A stretch of 64,000 bases of DNA, from the NCBI GenBank assembly GCA_041390465.1, contig JAWKPW010000011.1, forward strand, positions 1 to 64,000. Reading direction: 5' to 3'. Numbering within the stretch: the stretch's first letter is position 1; each line of letters begins with the position of its first letter. The stretch is from JAABRU01 sp041390465 (GTDB taxonomy: Bacteria; Desulfobacterota; Desulfobacteria; Desulfobacterales; Desulfococcaceae). Under the pieces are notes generated by a model. The model made no database searches and had not been told where the DNA came from. It saw only the letters and a program-made list of their open reading frames with translations. Shown piece by piece: positions 17,816-27,734 of this stretch. Made by a program: the position numbers and the translations under genes.

Positions 17816-18337
17816 ATGATACTGGAATGCAAGGGACACAAACCCAAAATCGGCAAAAATGTATTCATCGCGGCCAATGCCACCATCATTGGAAACGTTC
17901 AAATCGGTGACAATTCCGGCGTATGGTACAATACCGTCATTCGCGGAGACATGGATGCCATTGTTATCGGCAAAAATACCAATATTCAGGACAACTGCAC
18001 CCTTCATGCAGATGAAGGCAAACCCGCGATCATCGGCGACAATGTCACAGTGGGACATAATGCGGTTGTTCACGGCTGCACGGTGGAGGACAGTTGTCTG
18101 ATTGGCATTCATTCCACAGTGCTCAACGGTGCGATCATCCGCAAAGGCTCCATTGTCGGATCCAATGCCGTGGTTCCGGAAGGCAGGGAAGTGGGCCCTT
18201 ATCATCTGGTGACAGGCATACCGGCTTCCCTGAAAAAGGAACTGACACCCGACATTGCGGAGGTGCTGCAGGTTCCCGCGGATGTTTATCGCGGTCTGGC
18301 CGAGGAACACAGAAAAAACAAGGTGTGCACAGAATAA
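17816..18337 (+). CDS. Gamma-class carbonic anhydrase-like hexapeptide protein
   Basis: A 173-residue left-handed beta-helix protein preceded by AAGGGAG. Hexapeptide repeats run through residues 10-140. Zinc-binding histidines of the YrdA/Cam type are present: the His in NCTLHAD at about residue 64 and two in VGHNAVVHGC at about 81-86, together with the family Arg/Asp motif NTVIRGDMD at about 40-48. Family members form trimers and either hydrate CO2 or have lost activity; activity cannot be judged here. The downstream gene is 25 bp away and probably co-transcribed. Confidence 0.9.
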   Translation: MILECKGHKPKIGKNVFIAANATIIGNVQIGDNSGVWYNTVIRGDMDAIVIGKNTNIQDNCTLHADEGKPAIIGDNVTVGHNAVVHGCTVEDSCLIGIHSTVLNGAIIRKGSIVGSNAVVPEGREVGPYHLVTGIPASLKKELTPDIAEVLQVPADVYRGLAEEHRKNKVCTE

Positions 18338-18361
18338 AACAGCAATCGGAGCAGGAACATC

Positions 18362-18691
18362 ATGACAGAAAAACAGGAAGCCATCATGAGCGAACACAAG
18401 GAAGAACCGGTCAGTGAAACCGGCTGGCTGTGGGTGCTGATCCAGCAGAGAGGTGACAAAGAGCAGATTGTGGGACACTGTTTCAAAAACGAAGATATTT
18501 CATTTATCCCTGCCTTTGGGGAAAAAGAGGAAGCCAGAAGATGTCAGGACAAAATGGGGCTTGATCCGAAAATGAAATACGAGATTCAGGCCATGCACAT
18601 CAATGATCTGAAAATGCAGGCGCGTGCAGGCGGTTTTCAGATATTCATTTTGAACGGTGTCGGGGAGATTCTCCGCAAGATCATTCCCTGA
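18362..18691 (+). CDS. Conserved-looking small cytoplasmic protein, function unknown
   Basis: A 109-residue protein with no signal peptide or membrane segment. The ATG at 18362 follows GGAGCAGGAA at good spacing; a second in-frame ATG lies at 18386. The chain has an acidic N-terminus, WLWVLIQQRGDKEQIVGHCF at about 23-42, and a C-terminal hydrophobic motif (FQIFILNGVGEILRKIIP). Position 25 bp after the carbonic anhydrase-like gene and a terminator hairpin directly after its stop suggest a two-gene operon. I recognise no family. Confidence 0.7.
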   Translation: MTEKQEAIMSEHKEEPVSETGWLWVLIQQRGDKEQIVGHCFKNEDISFIPAFGEKEEARRCQDKMGLDPKMKYEIQAMHINDLKMQARAGGFQIFILNGVGEILRKIIP

Positions 18692-18721
18692 AAAAATGGT
18701 CTGTCTGATTTTTACGTATTC

Positions 18722-18755
18722 AAAAAACCGGATTTTTTGGAAAAATCCGGTTTTT
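18722..18755. terminator. CCGGATTTTT hairpin (family copy)
   Basis: AAAAAACCGGATTTTTT, GG, AAAAATCCGGTTTTT, 31 bp after the stop codon at 18691. A good rho-independent terminator for the carbonic anhydrase operon. Confidence 0.75.
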
Positions 18756-18799
18756 CAGTCTGCCGGGTTTGCATTTCTTCTGAAATTGTCTCTCAACGC

Positions 18800-18954
18800 G
18801 GCAGTGGGGCAAAGCGGTTGATAATGTCATCCCTTTGGGATTCCATTATGCGGATGAATATTTTTTATAATAATATCAATCAGTCAGATTTATTCTGACG
18901 GATTTATTCCGGCCTCGGTGCCGGGAGCGGATCAGCGGATTTGCCCCACTGTCC
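18800..18954. repeat. MITE-like element with GGGGCAAA termini
   Basis: Left end GGCAGTGGGGCAAAGCGG and right end CGGATTTGCCCCACTGTCC are inverted repeats. The interior has the shared core AATGTCATCCCTTTGGGATTCC (an inverted repeat itself). Related termini and cores occur at 17390-17483, 42400-42490, 52113-52290, 56925-56945 and 57075-57115. Confidence 0.6.
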
Positions 18955-18984
18955 GCAACGCCTTCACTCTCGCGAATATCCTGT

Positions 18985-21063
18985 TCACTTCACCCGGTGA
19001 CAGGCCACCAGATGCGTTTTTCCATCTGTGCCGGGAGCGGGCAGCAAAACCGGTTCCTCCTGAGAGCATTTTTCAATGGCAATGGGGCACCGGGTGCGGA
19101 AGCGGCACCCGGATGGCGGACGGATGGGAGAGGGAATATCGCCCGTCAGCACCTGTTTTTCTTTCCGGTTCAGCGGATCAGGCGCGGGAATCGCGGAGAT
19201 CAGTGCCTGGGTGTAAGGGTGAAGCGGAGCACTGTAAATCGTGTCCGCATCCGTGTATTCCGCAATTTTTCCCAGATACATGACCATAACAGAATCGGAA
19301 ATATGTCTGACCACTGTGAGATCATGGGAGATGAACAGATAGGTCAGACCCATTTCCCTTTGCAGTTCCAGCAGCAGATTGAGAATCTGGGACTGGATGG
19401 AAACATCCAGTGCGGAAACCGGTTCATCGCATACAATCAGCCGGGGATTTAAGGCAATGGCCCGCGCAATGCCGATGCGCTGCCTCTGGCCCCCGCTGAA
19501 TTCATGGGGAAAACGATCTGCCGCATCTTGGGAAAGTCCCACTTTTTCCAGCAGATTTTTCACTTTTTCCCGCCGTTCCGATGGGTTTCCGATCCGGTGA
19601 ATGACAAAAGGCTCCTCCAGAATGGTTCCAACCGTATGACGGGAATTGAGGGATTCAAACGGATCCTGGAAAATCATCTGCACATTGCGCCGCAGTTCCT
19701 GCAACTGATTTCCCTTCAAATCCGGTATGTTTTTTCCTTCAAAAATCACCTCTCCCGCGGTGGGTTCATACAGCCGCAGAATGCTGCGTCCCACTGTGGT
19801 TTTGCCGCATCCGGATTCTCCCACCAGTCCCAATGTCTGCCCTGTGTGCACTGTGAAAGAAATGCCGTCCACCGCATGCACAGTGCCAATCCTGCGCATG
19901 AAAACGCCGCCCCGCACCGGAAAGTGCATTTTCAGATTCCGGACAGTCAGGCTGGGGACTGGGGACTGGGGACTGAGGATTGGTGGGTGAAAACCGGAAA
20001 CCAAAGGCATGGAACCGGAAATCTGAGATTTGAAATCTGATCCCCCTGATTTGACACCGAACACCTGACACCTGACACCTGACACTTTTTCACTGAAATG
20101 GCAGGCCGCAAAATGCTCATCACCCACTGCTTTCATTGCCGGATGTGTTTTGCAGATGTCCTGCGCATGGGGACAGCGATTTTGGAACCGGCAGCCTTTG
20201 GGCAGATGATAGAGGCTGGGAACCATGCCTTTGATGATGCTGAGTCCGGTTTTTCGCGGGGTCTCCATGCGGGGAATGGAGGAAAGAAGCCCCTGCGTGT
20301 AAGGATGAGCGGGATGCTGAAAAATCTCTTTCACCGGCCCGGTTTCCGCAATTCTTCCCGCGTACATGACCACCACCCGGTCGCAGATTTCTGCAATAAC
20401 GCCCAGATCATGGGTGATAAAAATCACGGACATGCCGGTTTCCCGCTGCAGTTCCTGCATCAGTTGCAGAATCTGTGCCTGAATGGTCACATCCAAAGCT
20501 GTGGTGGGTTCATCCGCGATGAGAATATCCGGTTTGCAGGCCAGGGCCATGGCAATCATCACCCGCTGACGCATTCCGCCGGAAAGCTGATGGGGATATT
20601 CCCTCATCCGCTGCGCAGGTTCAGGAATTCCCACCTTGCCGAGCATTTCCACGGACGCGTCTGCCATTTCCTGTTTGGACATCTGCGGAAAATGGAGCTG
20701 GAAAACCTCGCTGATCTGCTTTCCAATCCGGTGCACCGGATTGAGCGCAGTCATGGGTTCCTGAAAAATCATGGAGATGCGCCTGCCCCGGATCACCCGG
20801 AGTTTTTCCACCGGCATGCTGACAATATCCCTGTCATCAAAAAGAATCTGTCCGGATTTGATTTTTCCCACTGGCTGGGGCAGCAGTCGCATGATGGAAA
20901 GGGCTGTGACACTTTTTCCGCATCCGGATTCCCCCACAAGTCCCAGCGTACTGCCTTTGGGTACGGAAAAACGCACATCATCCACTGCATGGATTTCACC
21001 GGCCTCTGTGTCAAAGGCTGTGACCAGTCCGTTTATTTCCAGTATGTTTTGATTCATTTCCAT
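18985..21063 (-). CDS. yejF: Fused double ABC ATPase for peptide import (YejF/GsiA-like)
   Basis: About 692 residues with two complete DppD/DppF-type ATPases. Domain 1 (about 5-325): GESGCGKS, LSGGMRQRVMIAMAL, ILIADEPTTALDV, HDLGVIAEICDRV, then the oligopeptide C-terminal Cys cluster CRFQNRCPHAQDICK. Domain 2 (about 380-692): GESGCGKT, FSGGQRQRIGIARAI, LIVCDEPVSALDV, HDLTVVRHISD, and CRFRTRCPIAIEKC. The fusion is normal for YejF. The linker at about 332-378 (VSGVRCQVFGVKSGGSDFKS and on) is translated from short tandem repeats (ACACCTG at 20062-20085 and GGGGACT near 19950-19970), unusual for this gene. The start is uncertain (21063, 21057 or 21084). No permease gene lies next to it. Confidence 0.88.
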   Translation of the reverse strand: MEMNQNILEINGLVTAFDTEAGEIHAVDDVRFSVPKGSTLGLVGESGCGKSVTALSIMRLLPQPVGKIKSGQILFDDRDIVSMPVEKLRVIRGRRISMIFQEPMTALNPVHRIGKQISEVFQLHFPQMSKQEMADASVEMLGKVGIPEPAQRMREYPHQLSGGMRQRVMIAMALACKPDILIADEPTTALDVTIQAQILQLMQELQRETGMSVIFITHDLGVIAEICDRVVVMYAGRIAETGPVKEIFQHPAHPYTQGLLSSIPRMETPRKTGLSIIKGMVPSLYHLPKGCRFQNRCPHAQDICKTHPAMKAVGDEHFAACHFSEKVSGVRCQVFGVKSGGSDFKSQISGSMPLVSGFHPPILSPQSPVPSLTVRNLKMHFPVRGGVFMRRIGTVHAVDGISFTVHTGQTLGLVGESGCGKTTVGRSILRLYEPTAGEVIFEGKNIPDLKGNQLQELRRNVQMIFQDPFESLNSRHTVGTILEEPFVIHRIGNPSERREKVKNLLEKVGLSQDAADRFPHEFSGGQRQRIGIARAIALNPRLIVCDEPVSALDVSIQSQILNLLLELQREMGLTYLFISHDLTVVRHISDSVMVMYLGKIAEYTDADTIYSAPLHPYTQALISAIPAPDPLNRKEKQVLTGDIPSPIRPPSGCRFRTRCPIAIEKCSQEEPVLLPAPGTDGKTHLVACHRVK

Positions 21064-21282
21064 ATTTGCACAGTATTGCACCAAAAAAAGTGGCGCAGGT
21101 TAAAGCAGCACAAGTTTTCAGTTTGTGATGTATCCGCAAACAGGCTGGAGGAGCCTTGTTCCATAGCTTTTAAGATAATTGTTTTGGACAGGCCGGGTTG
21201 AATGCAGTGAAACCCAGCATTCTGAATCTGCCGGGTTTCGTTCCTCAAACCAATCTGCAGAAAATCCGAAAAATATTATCTT

Positions 21283-21418
21283 ATACCGATTCTCCATTGG
21301 TTTTATAGAATACAATTCGGATACGGGACGCAGAGCGTCCCGGAGGCATTCCCACGCGGAGCGTGGGAACGAGTGAAAAAACTGACAGCACTGTATAAAA
21401 TCAACGGCGAATCGGTAT
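21283..21418. repeat. ATACCGATTC-type MITE-like element with two inner hairpins
   Basis: Termini ATACCGATTCTCCATTGG at the left and GGCGAATCGGTAT at the right match the 168-bp family at 27735 and 42210. Inserted within are two perfect hairpins, GGGACGCAGAGCGTCCC (21325-21341) and TTCCCACGCGGAGCGTGGGAA region (21349-21369), a repeat type widespread in large filamentous-bacterial genomes. The right end touches the stop codon of the restriction-modification gene (21418-21420). Confidence 0.65.
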
Positions 21419-24400
21419 TAAAGCCTGTACGCTGTCTGATCAATTTTTTTCATGATGCTGTCGGTTTCTGTGAGAGCCGCTATGATTTTCTGATAATGCA
21501 GTATATCCGCAAAATCCAGTTTTCTGCCTTTGCGGTCTTTAAGCCATTTCTGCGCGGGCTGATAACCGCCGATGAAAAACTCCCATGCAATAAGCGGAAC
21601 CTTGTCAAAATACTGTGTGTCATTGATCCAAACCCGGCCTGTTTTCTTTTTTTTCTCTGTGATTTCAAAGTCTTTTTTGCCAATGCACCGGGTGATGACA
21701 TTGTCCCCGGGTTGCGGATACACTGTGAAAAACTTCTCCACTTTGGGGTTTTCCAGCAGATGGATGGTGCGGAGTTCACTGCCGAACTGAACCAGTTTCC
21801 AAAATGTTTTGGCATCATGGGGACAGGGAACACGGGGAAAATCAATTTTCAGAAATTCTCTGTATTTCTCCCGATAAGTGGGTGAATGCAGCACGGCATA
21901 AATGTAATCCAGAATGTCAATGGGCGCAAAAGTGCCTTTGGTTTTTTCTTTTTCCGGACTGAATGTCAAATCAATGCCTTTGGCAATCTGTGCAACAATT
22001 TTCATATTCAGATTGGGAGTTCTTTCCATTCCGGACTCTGGGGTTTCCTGTGCATCTGTTTCCGAGTAAAGATAGAGAGGGGCTGTATATGAAATACCAG
22101 CTCCAGCACTTTTGTTTCCTGCTGAACATTGGTCAGTGATGTATTTTGATATAAAAATACTGAATTCATAATTTGAACTCATTGGCCTGATCCAGTTCAG
22201 TCCAACATTTTCTTGGATGAGAAAGTGCTGCATGATTTTGCGGACGGTTCTCCACACCAGTTTATCTTCATAAAAGATATATTTGATATCAAATGGACGG
22301 TAAGATATTGGCTTGATATATTTTGATAAATCTTTTTCATATTTGATATTGTCATAACCATCCAAAATATTCCATCCCGCCTTTTTTCTTACATTGAATC
22401 TTTGGTGAAGCAAATCAGCATTTCTTTCAGCAATCTGAAATTCCCTGAAAAAATCCAATAATTCATTCCTGTCATTTCTTATTACAAAATCATCATGTGC
22501 AGTTGTGATTCCAACTCCGTTAATAATAAACAACTCATTGCAGGAAAAACCCTTTTTGTAATTTGCTTCTGAGTCAAAATTCTTCCGCACAAAAAAATAA
22601 TCCGGCTTTGCATTCGGAAGCCTTTTGAATGCAATCTGTTTTATGTGATTTTTCCGGAGAAAGGCGTATTTCTCCTCCCGCTTTCCGTACAGATCAAAAT
22701 GGAACACCCGCCCCAGTTCTCCCTCCTTCTTTTTCCCTGTTTTCACAAAGATGTTTATGGAAACCCCCTGCATGATGTCAAACACATTTTCATCTTTGCT
22801 GCCATCGGGACAGATTTCTTTCTTCTTGCTGTTGCCGTGCAGATCGATGGTATAGATTTTATCGTATGTTTTCAGAAGATTCCACCGCATTCCCCGGAAT
22901 GTGGGATTGTCCAGATACCCGTGGGGATTGATGAAGGCCAGAATGCCTTCCCTGTTTTTTTCAATGAAATGCTGACCGCAGCGCAGAAACTTCACATAAT
23001 CATCATTGAGCCATTTTGGGTTCCGTTCCTTCAGTTTTTCCTTTCCTCCCGGCTCTTTCTTGTAATCCTCCATCAGTCTTTCAATCCATTTGCCTTTGTT
23101 GGCACTTTCGCCGCTGTAGGGCGGATTTCCCAGAATAACCATAATCGGGGCATCCCGTTTGATGCGGTTTGCCTCATTGGCCTCCTCACTTAACCAGCTT
23201 GCAAACAAAGTGCCGGTGTCCGGATGATGCTCTTCCAGGGAATTGGTGAGATAAATATGAAATCTCCGATCCTTTTCAGAAACATGACCGGTTTCCCGCA
23301 GCAGCATGTCCAGTTTCAGATGCGCCATGGCATAGGAGGCCATGAGGATTTCAAAGCCGTTGAGACGCGGAATCATGTGATCTTCAACGTATCCGGGCCA
23401 CGCGCCCTGCATATTTCCGAAGTGATTTTCGTAAACATGGCGCAGCACTTCGGCCAGAAATGTGCCTGTGCCGCACGCGGGGTCAAGAATCTGCACCCTG
23501 TGGACTTCTTTTTCAATTTTTTTTCCGTTGCCGCTTCCCTGCTCCGGAATGCAGATTTTTGTTTTGGATGTGTCGGCCAGTCCCTGCGTCAGATTGAACT
23601 CGCTTTTCAGAATGTCATCCACCGCTCTCACAATGAATTTCACCGCAGATTCAGGTGTGTACCATACACCCCTTGCTTTGCGGAGTTTGGGATCATATTC
23701 AGCCAGAAAGGTTTCATAAAAATGGATGACAGGATCTGAATGTATGTTTTTTCCGAAATTTTTCAAAAGGTTTTCCGCATCCGCGGCACGGAACACATCA
23801 GCGAGATTGTCCACTGTGGATTTGATGCGGCAGTCAATGTCGTATCCGGCCACATTCTGGAAAGAGTTTGCGCAGAAAGGATTGCTTTTCGGAACAAGTT
23901 CAGCAGCTTTCCGCGGCTGAAACCGTTCAGGCCCGTGTCATGAACGCGCAGCATTTTAATGCCGTAAGCCAAAGTCTGCGCATAAATGTCCTGAAACTCT
24001 TTGGGACTGAGATCATGAATCAGTTTCTCTTAAAGGTTTTGCCTCTCTGATCCATAGGAGGTGTTTTCCCGTGTCTTTTCATCCGATGTGATGACTCTCT
24101 CCAGAATGTTTTGCAGGAGCCGGGCCTTCGCGGCCATCATTTCCGCGAGTTTTGCCGGGGAGGTGATGGTCTGACCGACAAAAGCACAGAAATTTTTGAT
24201 CAGATTTTCAAATTCGGCAAAATTTTTTCCTGCGGCTTTGACAGATTTTCCCTCAATCTCTCCGATGCGGATTTCATGAACCGTTTTTCCGTGTTCAACA
24301 AACTGAAAATGCAGATAATCTGTCAGAATCAGATTATCCAGTGCCTTGCGGTACCGGTCAAACTGCTCTTTGAATTCTTTGCTGCCCAGATCCGAGCCCA

Positions 24401-24617
24401 CATCTTTGGCCTCAATGTACCCGATGGGAACTTTTTCTTTTGTGATGACAAAATCCGGGTTCCCGCAGTCTGTGACTTTTTCCGGTTCATTGGTCACCTC
24501 AATGCCGCTGACCAGTTCCCGCAGCAGATTCTCCAAATCTGTCCGGTATGCGTGCTCACCGGAAATGCCGGAATTGTAACGGATGTTCACCTGTTTGATA
24601 TAGCTGTGAAGATTCAT
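21418..24617 (-). pseudogene. Type ISP-like restriction-modification enzyme without helicase, interrupted
   Basis: One gene of about 1065 codons. N-terminal nuclease: PDF with Asp55 and IEAKD with Glu69/Lys71, the PD-(D/E)xK site of LlaGI/BREX-like type ISP nucleases. The methylase follows: motif I LDPACGTGTFLAEVL and motif IV NPPYSG, giving an N6-adenine methyltransferase. The C-terminal 450 residues are a target-recognition region. The SF2 helicase found between nuclease and methylase in classical type ISP enzymes is absent. The frame is broken by an in-frame TAA at 24030-24032 (after SERQNL; coding resumes as EKLIHDLSPKEFQDIYAQTL) and a shift near 23912. As read, nuclease (24030-24617) and methylase (21418-23853) could be separate products. 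Inserted between yejA- and yejF-like genes. Confidence 0.8.
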
Positions 24618-25124
24618 TTTTTTGATCCCATGTGGTTTGTGAGATTTGCCTTCCCAAGCAGGCAGTCTGTGCACAATCCGGAAGCTTATGCTGTTTTTTA
24701 AGAATGTTGCAAAAACATGATTTTTTCAAAAAATCCGGTTTTTCTGCACACTTCAGCGCATAAAATCAAATTCTGAAAGAATGTCAATCTGTTCGGAGCT
24801 TCCAGAAAGTCTGCTTCCAAAAACAGGCAGAAAAAAATGTTTTCATATATCCCTGAAAGCCTTCCGTCAATCAAAAAAAGAGATTCCCGGTTTCCGCCCG
24901 GCATGGACGGGCACACCCTGCGATAAAACAGAAAGAAGCATAAAGAAAAATGCAAAAATTGTTGAGTTTGCCGAAAAAATGAATATAATAGCAGAGAATC
25001 GAAAGATGTTCCCCATTGGATGAAAAACCTTCCCCTGTTGCCGGAACTGACTTCTGAATGTCCGGGGTCAGGGGGGACGGTTTGTTTCATATTTGATATC
25101 AACACAGAAAATAAGGAGGATTCT
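24618..25124. other. Intergenic region before the universal stress gene
   Basis: About 500 bp between divergent genes. It holds a degenerate copy of the CCGGATTTTT hairpin (24711-24743) and the promoter at 24962. A short open frame at 24781-25023 has no ribosome site or coding character and is not called. Confidence 0.5.
24962..24989 (+). promoter_or_regulatory. Sigma70-type promoter of the universal stress gene
   Basis: TTGAGT at 24962-24967 and TATAAT at 24984-24989, spacer 16 bp, leaving a leader of about 130 bases before the start codon. Confidence 0.5.
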
Positions 25125-25580
25125 ATGAAAGATTTCAAAAAAATTCTTTTTCCTGTTGATCTCACTGGCGGTTCCCAGAACACGGTTCCCTGTGTTCTGG
25201 CAATGGGAGCCAAATACAATGCGGAAATTCATCTTCTTTATGTTGGCCGCATTTTTGAACAGTTGCAGAGTATCTATGTTCCCCATCCATCCATAAAACA
25301 GATGGAAACAGATATTCTTGCAGGCGCGACAAAAAAGCTGGAAGAATTCGCAGAGGAATATTTTCAAACCTGTCCGTCCTGTCAGAAAAAGGTTGTGATT
25401 GGCGACACAGCCGAAGAAATCATCAATTACGCCAAAACAGAGAAAATGGATCTGATCATCATGGGAACTCACGGCAGAAAGGGACTGGAGAAGATGCTCT
25501 TTGGCAGTGTTGCGGAAAAAGTGGTGAGAATGTCGCCTGTTCCGGTTCTGTGTGTGAATCCCCAGACAGTTTCTGAATGA
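25125..25580 (+). CDS. Universal stress protein (UspA family)
   Basis: A 151-residue cytoplasmic protein; start at 25125 is set by AAGGAGG and by the family N-terminus MKDFKKILFPVDLTGGS. The ATP-binding signature is present: IIMGTHGRKGLEKMLFGSVA at about 118-137 (G-2x-G-9x-G-S) followed by KVVRMSPVPVLCV. ATP-binding Usp proteins act as stress or energy-state sensors. It is monocistronic, with a promoter upstream and a hairpin downstream, convergent with yejA. Confidence 0.92.
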   Translation: MKDFKKILFPVDLTGGSQNTVPCVLAMGAKYNAEIHLLYVGRIFEQLQSIYVPHPSIKQMETDILAGATKKLEEFAEEYFQTCPSCQKKVVIGDTAEEIINYAKTEKMDLIIMGTHGRKGLEKMLFGSVAEKVVRMSPVPVLCVNPQTVSE

Positions 25581-25750
25581 AAAATACTGCCATGTGATGA
25601 GGAAAGCAGTCTCCTGATTCCTGAGGGTTCTGCAGAAGAGGGGGCTGGGTGTGTGACAGATGCGGTGTGCTCCGAATCCCGGAAGCCCGGCAACTTGCGG
25701 GTATCCGGAGCACGCCTGTCTGATTTCCCCGCAAAGCAGAGAGAAATTTC

Positions 25751-25781
25751 GGCTGGTTCAAATTTCTGCGTTGAACCAGCC
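25751..25781. terminator. Bidirectional terminator-like hairpin
   Basis: GGCTGGTTCAA and TTGAACCAGCC form an 11-bp stem with a nine-base loop, followed by ATATTTTT. It lies between the convergent universal stress and yejA genes. Confidence 0.6.
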
Positions 25782-25809
25782 GTGATATTTTTAAACTCAC
25801 CTTCCGGAA

Positions 25810-27621
25810 TTATTTCAGAAACTCCATCTTGTAAGTTTCCTCCATAATCGTCACCGGCTCAAACGACTTTCCCTGCTTCATGGCCTTTTTGGTTTCCCCG
25901 TGCAGTTTTTCGTCATACCAGAACAGTCCTCCGGTGCTGCTGTCAAAGGGAGCAAACAGATCACTGGAAGTTTTTGTGCCGGCCGGAGTGGGAAGCCTCC
26001 ACCAGCGCCAGTAGCCCTCCCGCACATAGGGAACCATGAAAGTGGGAACAAAGGCTCCGATTTCGTGAATTTTTCCCTGAATTTTTTTGGACAGATCCAT
26101 GCGCTCGCTTTCATCCAGAGAGTTCCGGTATGCATCTATGAGTGTATCCATTTCCGGATCATCGGTGTTGGTGATATTGTTGGTCTGGGGTTTATGGGCA
26201 TTGACAGAATGAAAATGTTCCCAGAACTGGGGCCGCAGCGAGGTGCTCCATCCGCCCCAGTCCACCTCATGATTTTTTTCCATGACTTTTTTGTACGCGG
26301 CCGATGCGTCCAGTTTCTGCAGCCGCAGTTCCACCCCGGCCTTTTTGGCTTCCTCCTTCAATACCACCAGACGCGGGGTATGCTCATCATGGGTGTAAAT
26401 CACCTCAACGGAAAACCGCTGTCCGTTTTTTTCCCAGATGCCGTCCTTCCCCCTGGCCCAGCCCGAGGCTTCCATACAGGATGTCACCTTGTCAATGTCA
26501 AAGCGGCGCGCGCGGATATCGGTATTGGAATAGGGGCCGTATCCCACAAACATCCCTTCCAGCCGGTAGTAGTCATTGCGCAGCACCTCGGAAATGACTT
26601 TTTCAATATTCATGGCATGGGCAAACGCGTGGCGCACATTTCTGTCTTTGAAAATCTCCTTGTCCTGATTCAGCCAGAATCCCTGCGCAGACTGCTGGGT
26701 GTCATTGAAAAACCAGATTTTGTGAATATAACCTTTTTTCACTTCGGGAATATCGGATTTGATATGCCAGTAATCCGGAAAATTGAGACTGAAGGTGTCA
26801 ATCTGGGCTTTTTTGAAATATTCCCACTGCACATTGTAATTTCTCACCACTGTGAAAATGACCTGATCCACATTGAAACGGTTTTTGAAATACCTGAGAT
26901 CTTTGGCCCACCAGTCTTTTTTCCGATCAAAGCGGATATGGCGGCCCTTTTTGAAATCCGCAAGCTGGTAAGGCCCGGTGTTGGGCACAATTTCCCAGTT
27001 GTATTTTTTCACAAAATCCTCATTGAGTTCTCCGTAGTAATGCCGGGGCGTGGGGGAAATGCCGAGTTTGAGATGCAGATCCGGCACAGCCTTGGTGCTG
27101 ACCACCGCGATGGTGTGATCATCATACACCGTCACTTTCTCAATTTCCTTTGTGTAATAATCATTGTACCAGGGTGCGATGATATGTTTGGATCGCATGA
27201 ATTCCAGCGTGAACACATAATCATCCGCAGTGACCGGTTTGCCGTCCGACCATTTGGCAGCGGGATTGAGTTTGAAGTACATGGTCTTTTTGTCTTTGCC
27301 AAACGCCCAGTGGGTGGCCAGTTCCGGAATGATATTCAGGGTGTTGGGATGCAGACTGATCAGACTGTACTGGTTTCCGAGGATTGCATTGCGGAAGGCG
27401 CTGTTGGAATCCGGCCCCACTGTGCGGAAGGTGGGCGGAAAGGTGAGAATGGCCGTGCTGAAGGTTCCCCCTTTCTGCGCGTCCGGCGAGGCAAAGACCG
27501 GATCGCTTTCATTGGTGAGCCATTCAATCTCAGGCGGCAGTTGTTCTGCCCCATAAACAGGAACTGTCAAAGAAAATCCGACAACGATGATTGCAGTCAG
27601 ACACAGGTGTTTGAAAAACAT
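25810..27621 (-). CDS. yejA: Peptide ABC transporter substrate-binding protein (YejA-like)
   Basis: A 603-residue SBP family 5 (OppA/DppA/YejA) protein. Start at 27621 follows AAGGAA; residues 1-24 are a signal peptide ending VPVYGAEQ. Family features: ELATHWAFGKDKKTMYFKLN and AKWSDGKPVTADDYVFTLE (the SBP_bac_5 signature), KSDIPEVKKG, GFWLNQDKEIFKDRNVRHAF and WEHFHSVNAHKPQTNNIT. The last motif and the closing domain resemble YejA. It would capture oligopeptides in the periplasm for the YejF-type ATPase encoded 4.7 kb away; the yejB and yejE permease genes expected between them are absent and a restriction-modification gene is there instead. Confidence 0.85.
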   Translation of the reverse strand: MFFKHLCLTAIIVVGFSLTVPVYGAEQLPPEIEWLTNESDPVFASPDAQKGGTFSTAILTFPPTFRTVGPDSNSAFRNAILGNQYSLISLHPNTLNIIPELATHWAFGKDKKTMYFKLNPAAKWSDGKPVTADDYVFTLEFMRSKHIIAPWYNDYYTKEIEKVTVYDDHTIAVVSTKAVPDLHLKLGISPTPRHYYGELNEDFVKKYNWEIVPNTGPYQLADFKKGRHIRFDRKKDWWAKDLRYFKNRFNVDQVIFTVVRNYNVQWEYFKKAQIDTFSLNFPDYWHIKSDIPEVKKGYIHKIWFFNDTQQSAQGFWLNQDKEIFKDRNVRHAFAHAMNIEKVISEVLRNDYYRLEGMFVGYGPYSNTDIRARRFDIDKVTSCMEASGWARGKDGIWEKNGQRFSVEVIYTHDEHTPRLVVLKEEAKKAGVELRLQKLDASAAYKKVMEKNHEVDWGGWSTSLRPQFWEHFHSVNAHKPQTNNITNTDDPEMDTLIDAYRNSLDESERMDLSKKIQGKIHEIGAFVPTFMVPYVREGYWRWWRLPTPAGTKTSSDLFAPFDSSTGGLFWYDEKLHGETKKAMKQGKSFEPVTIMEETYKMEFLK

Positions 27622-27734
27622 CACAGATATTCCTTTCTGATTCAAACAGGCCGGAGTGTGTGAAGCCACACCGGGAAAAAACATTGCACAGGCATACTGC
27701 CCGCATTCAAACCGGCAGGATGCCGGTTCCGGTT

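Noticed and set aside
24781..25023. 80-codon open frame before the universal stress gene
   Set aside because: No ribosome site, no family resemblance, and it overlaps the promoter region of the next gene.
25900..27663. Long plus-strand open frame opposite yejA (587 codons)
   Set aside because: It mirrors the codon structure of the YejA-like gene, has no recognisable domain and no ribosome site; the minus-strand product is a clear family member.
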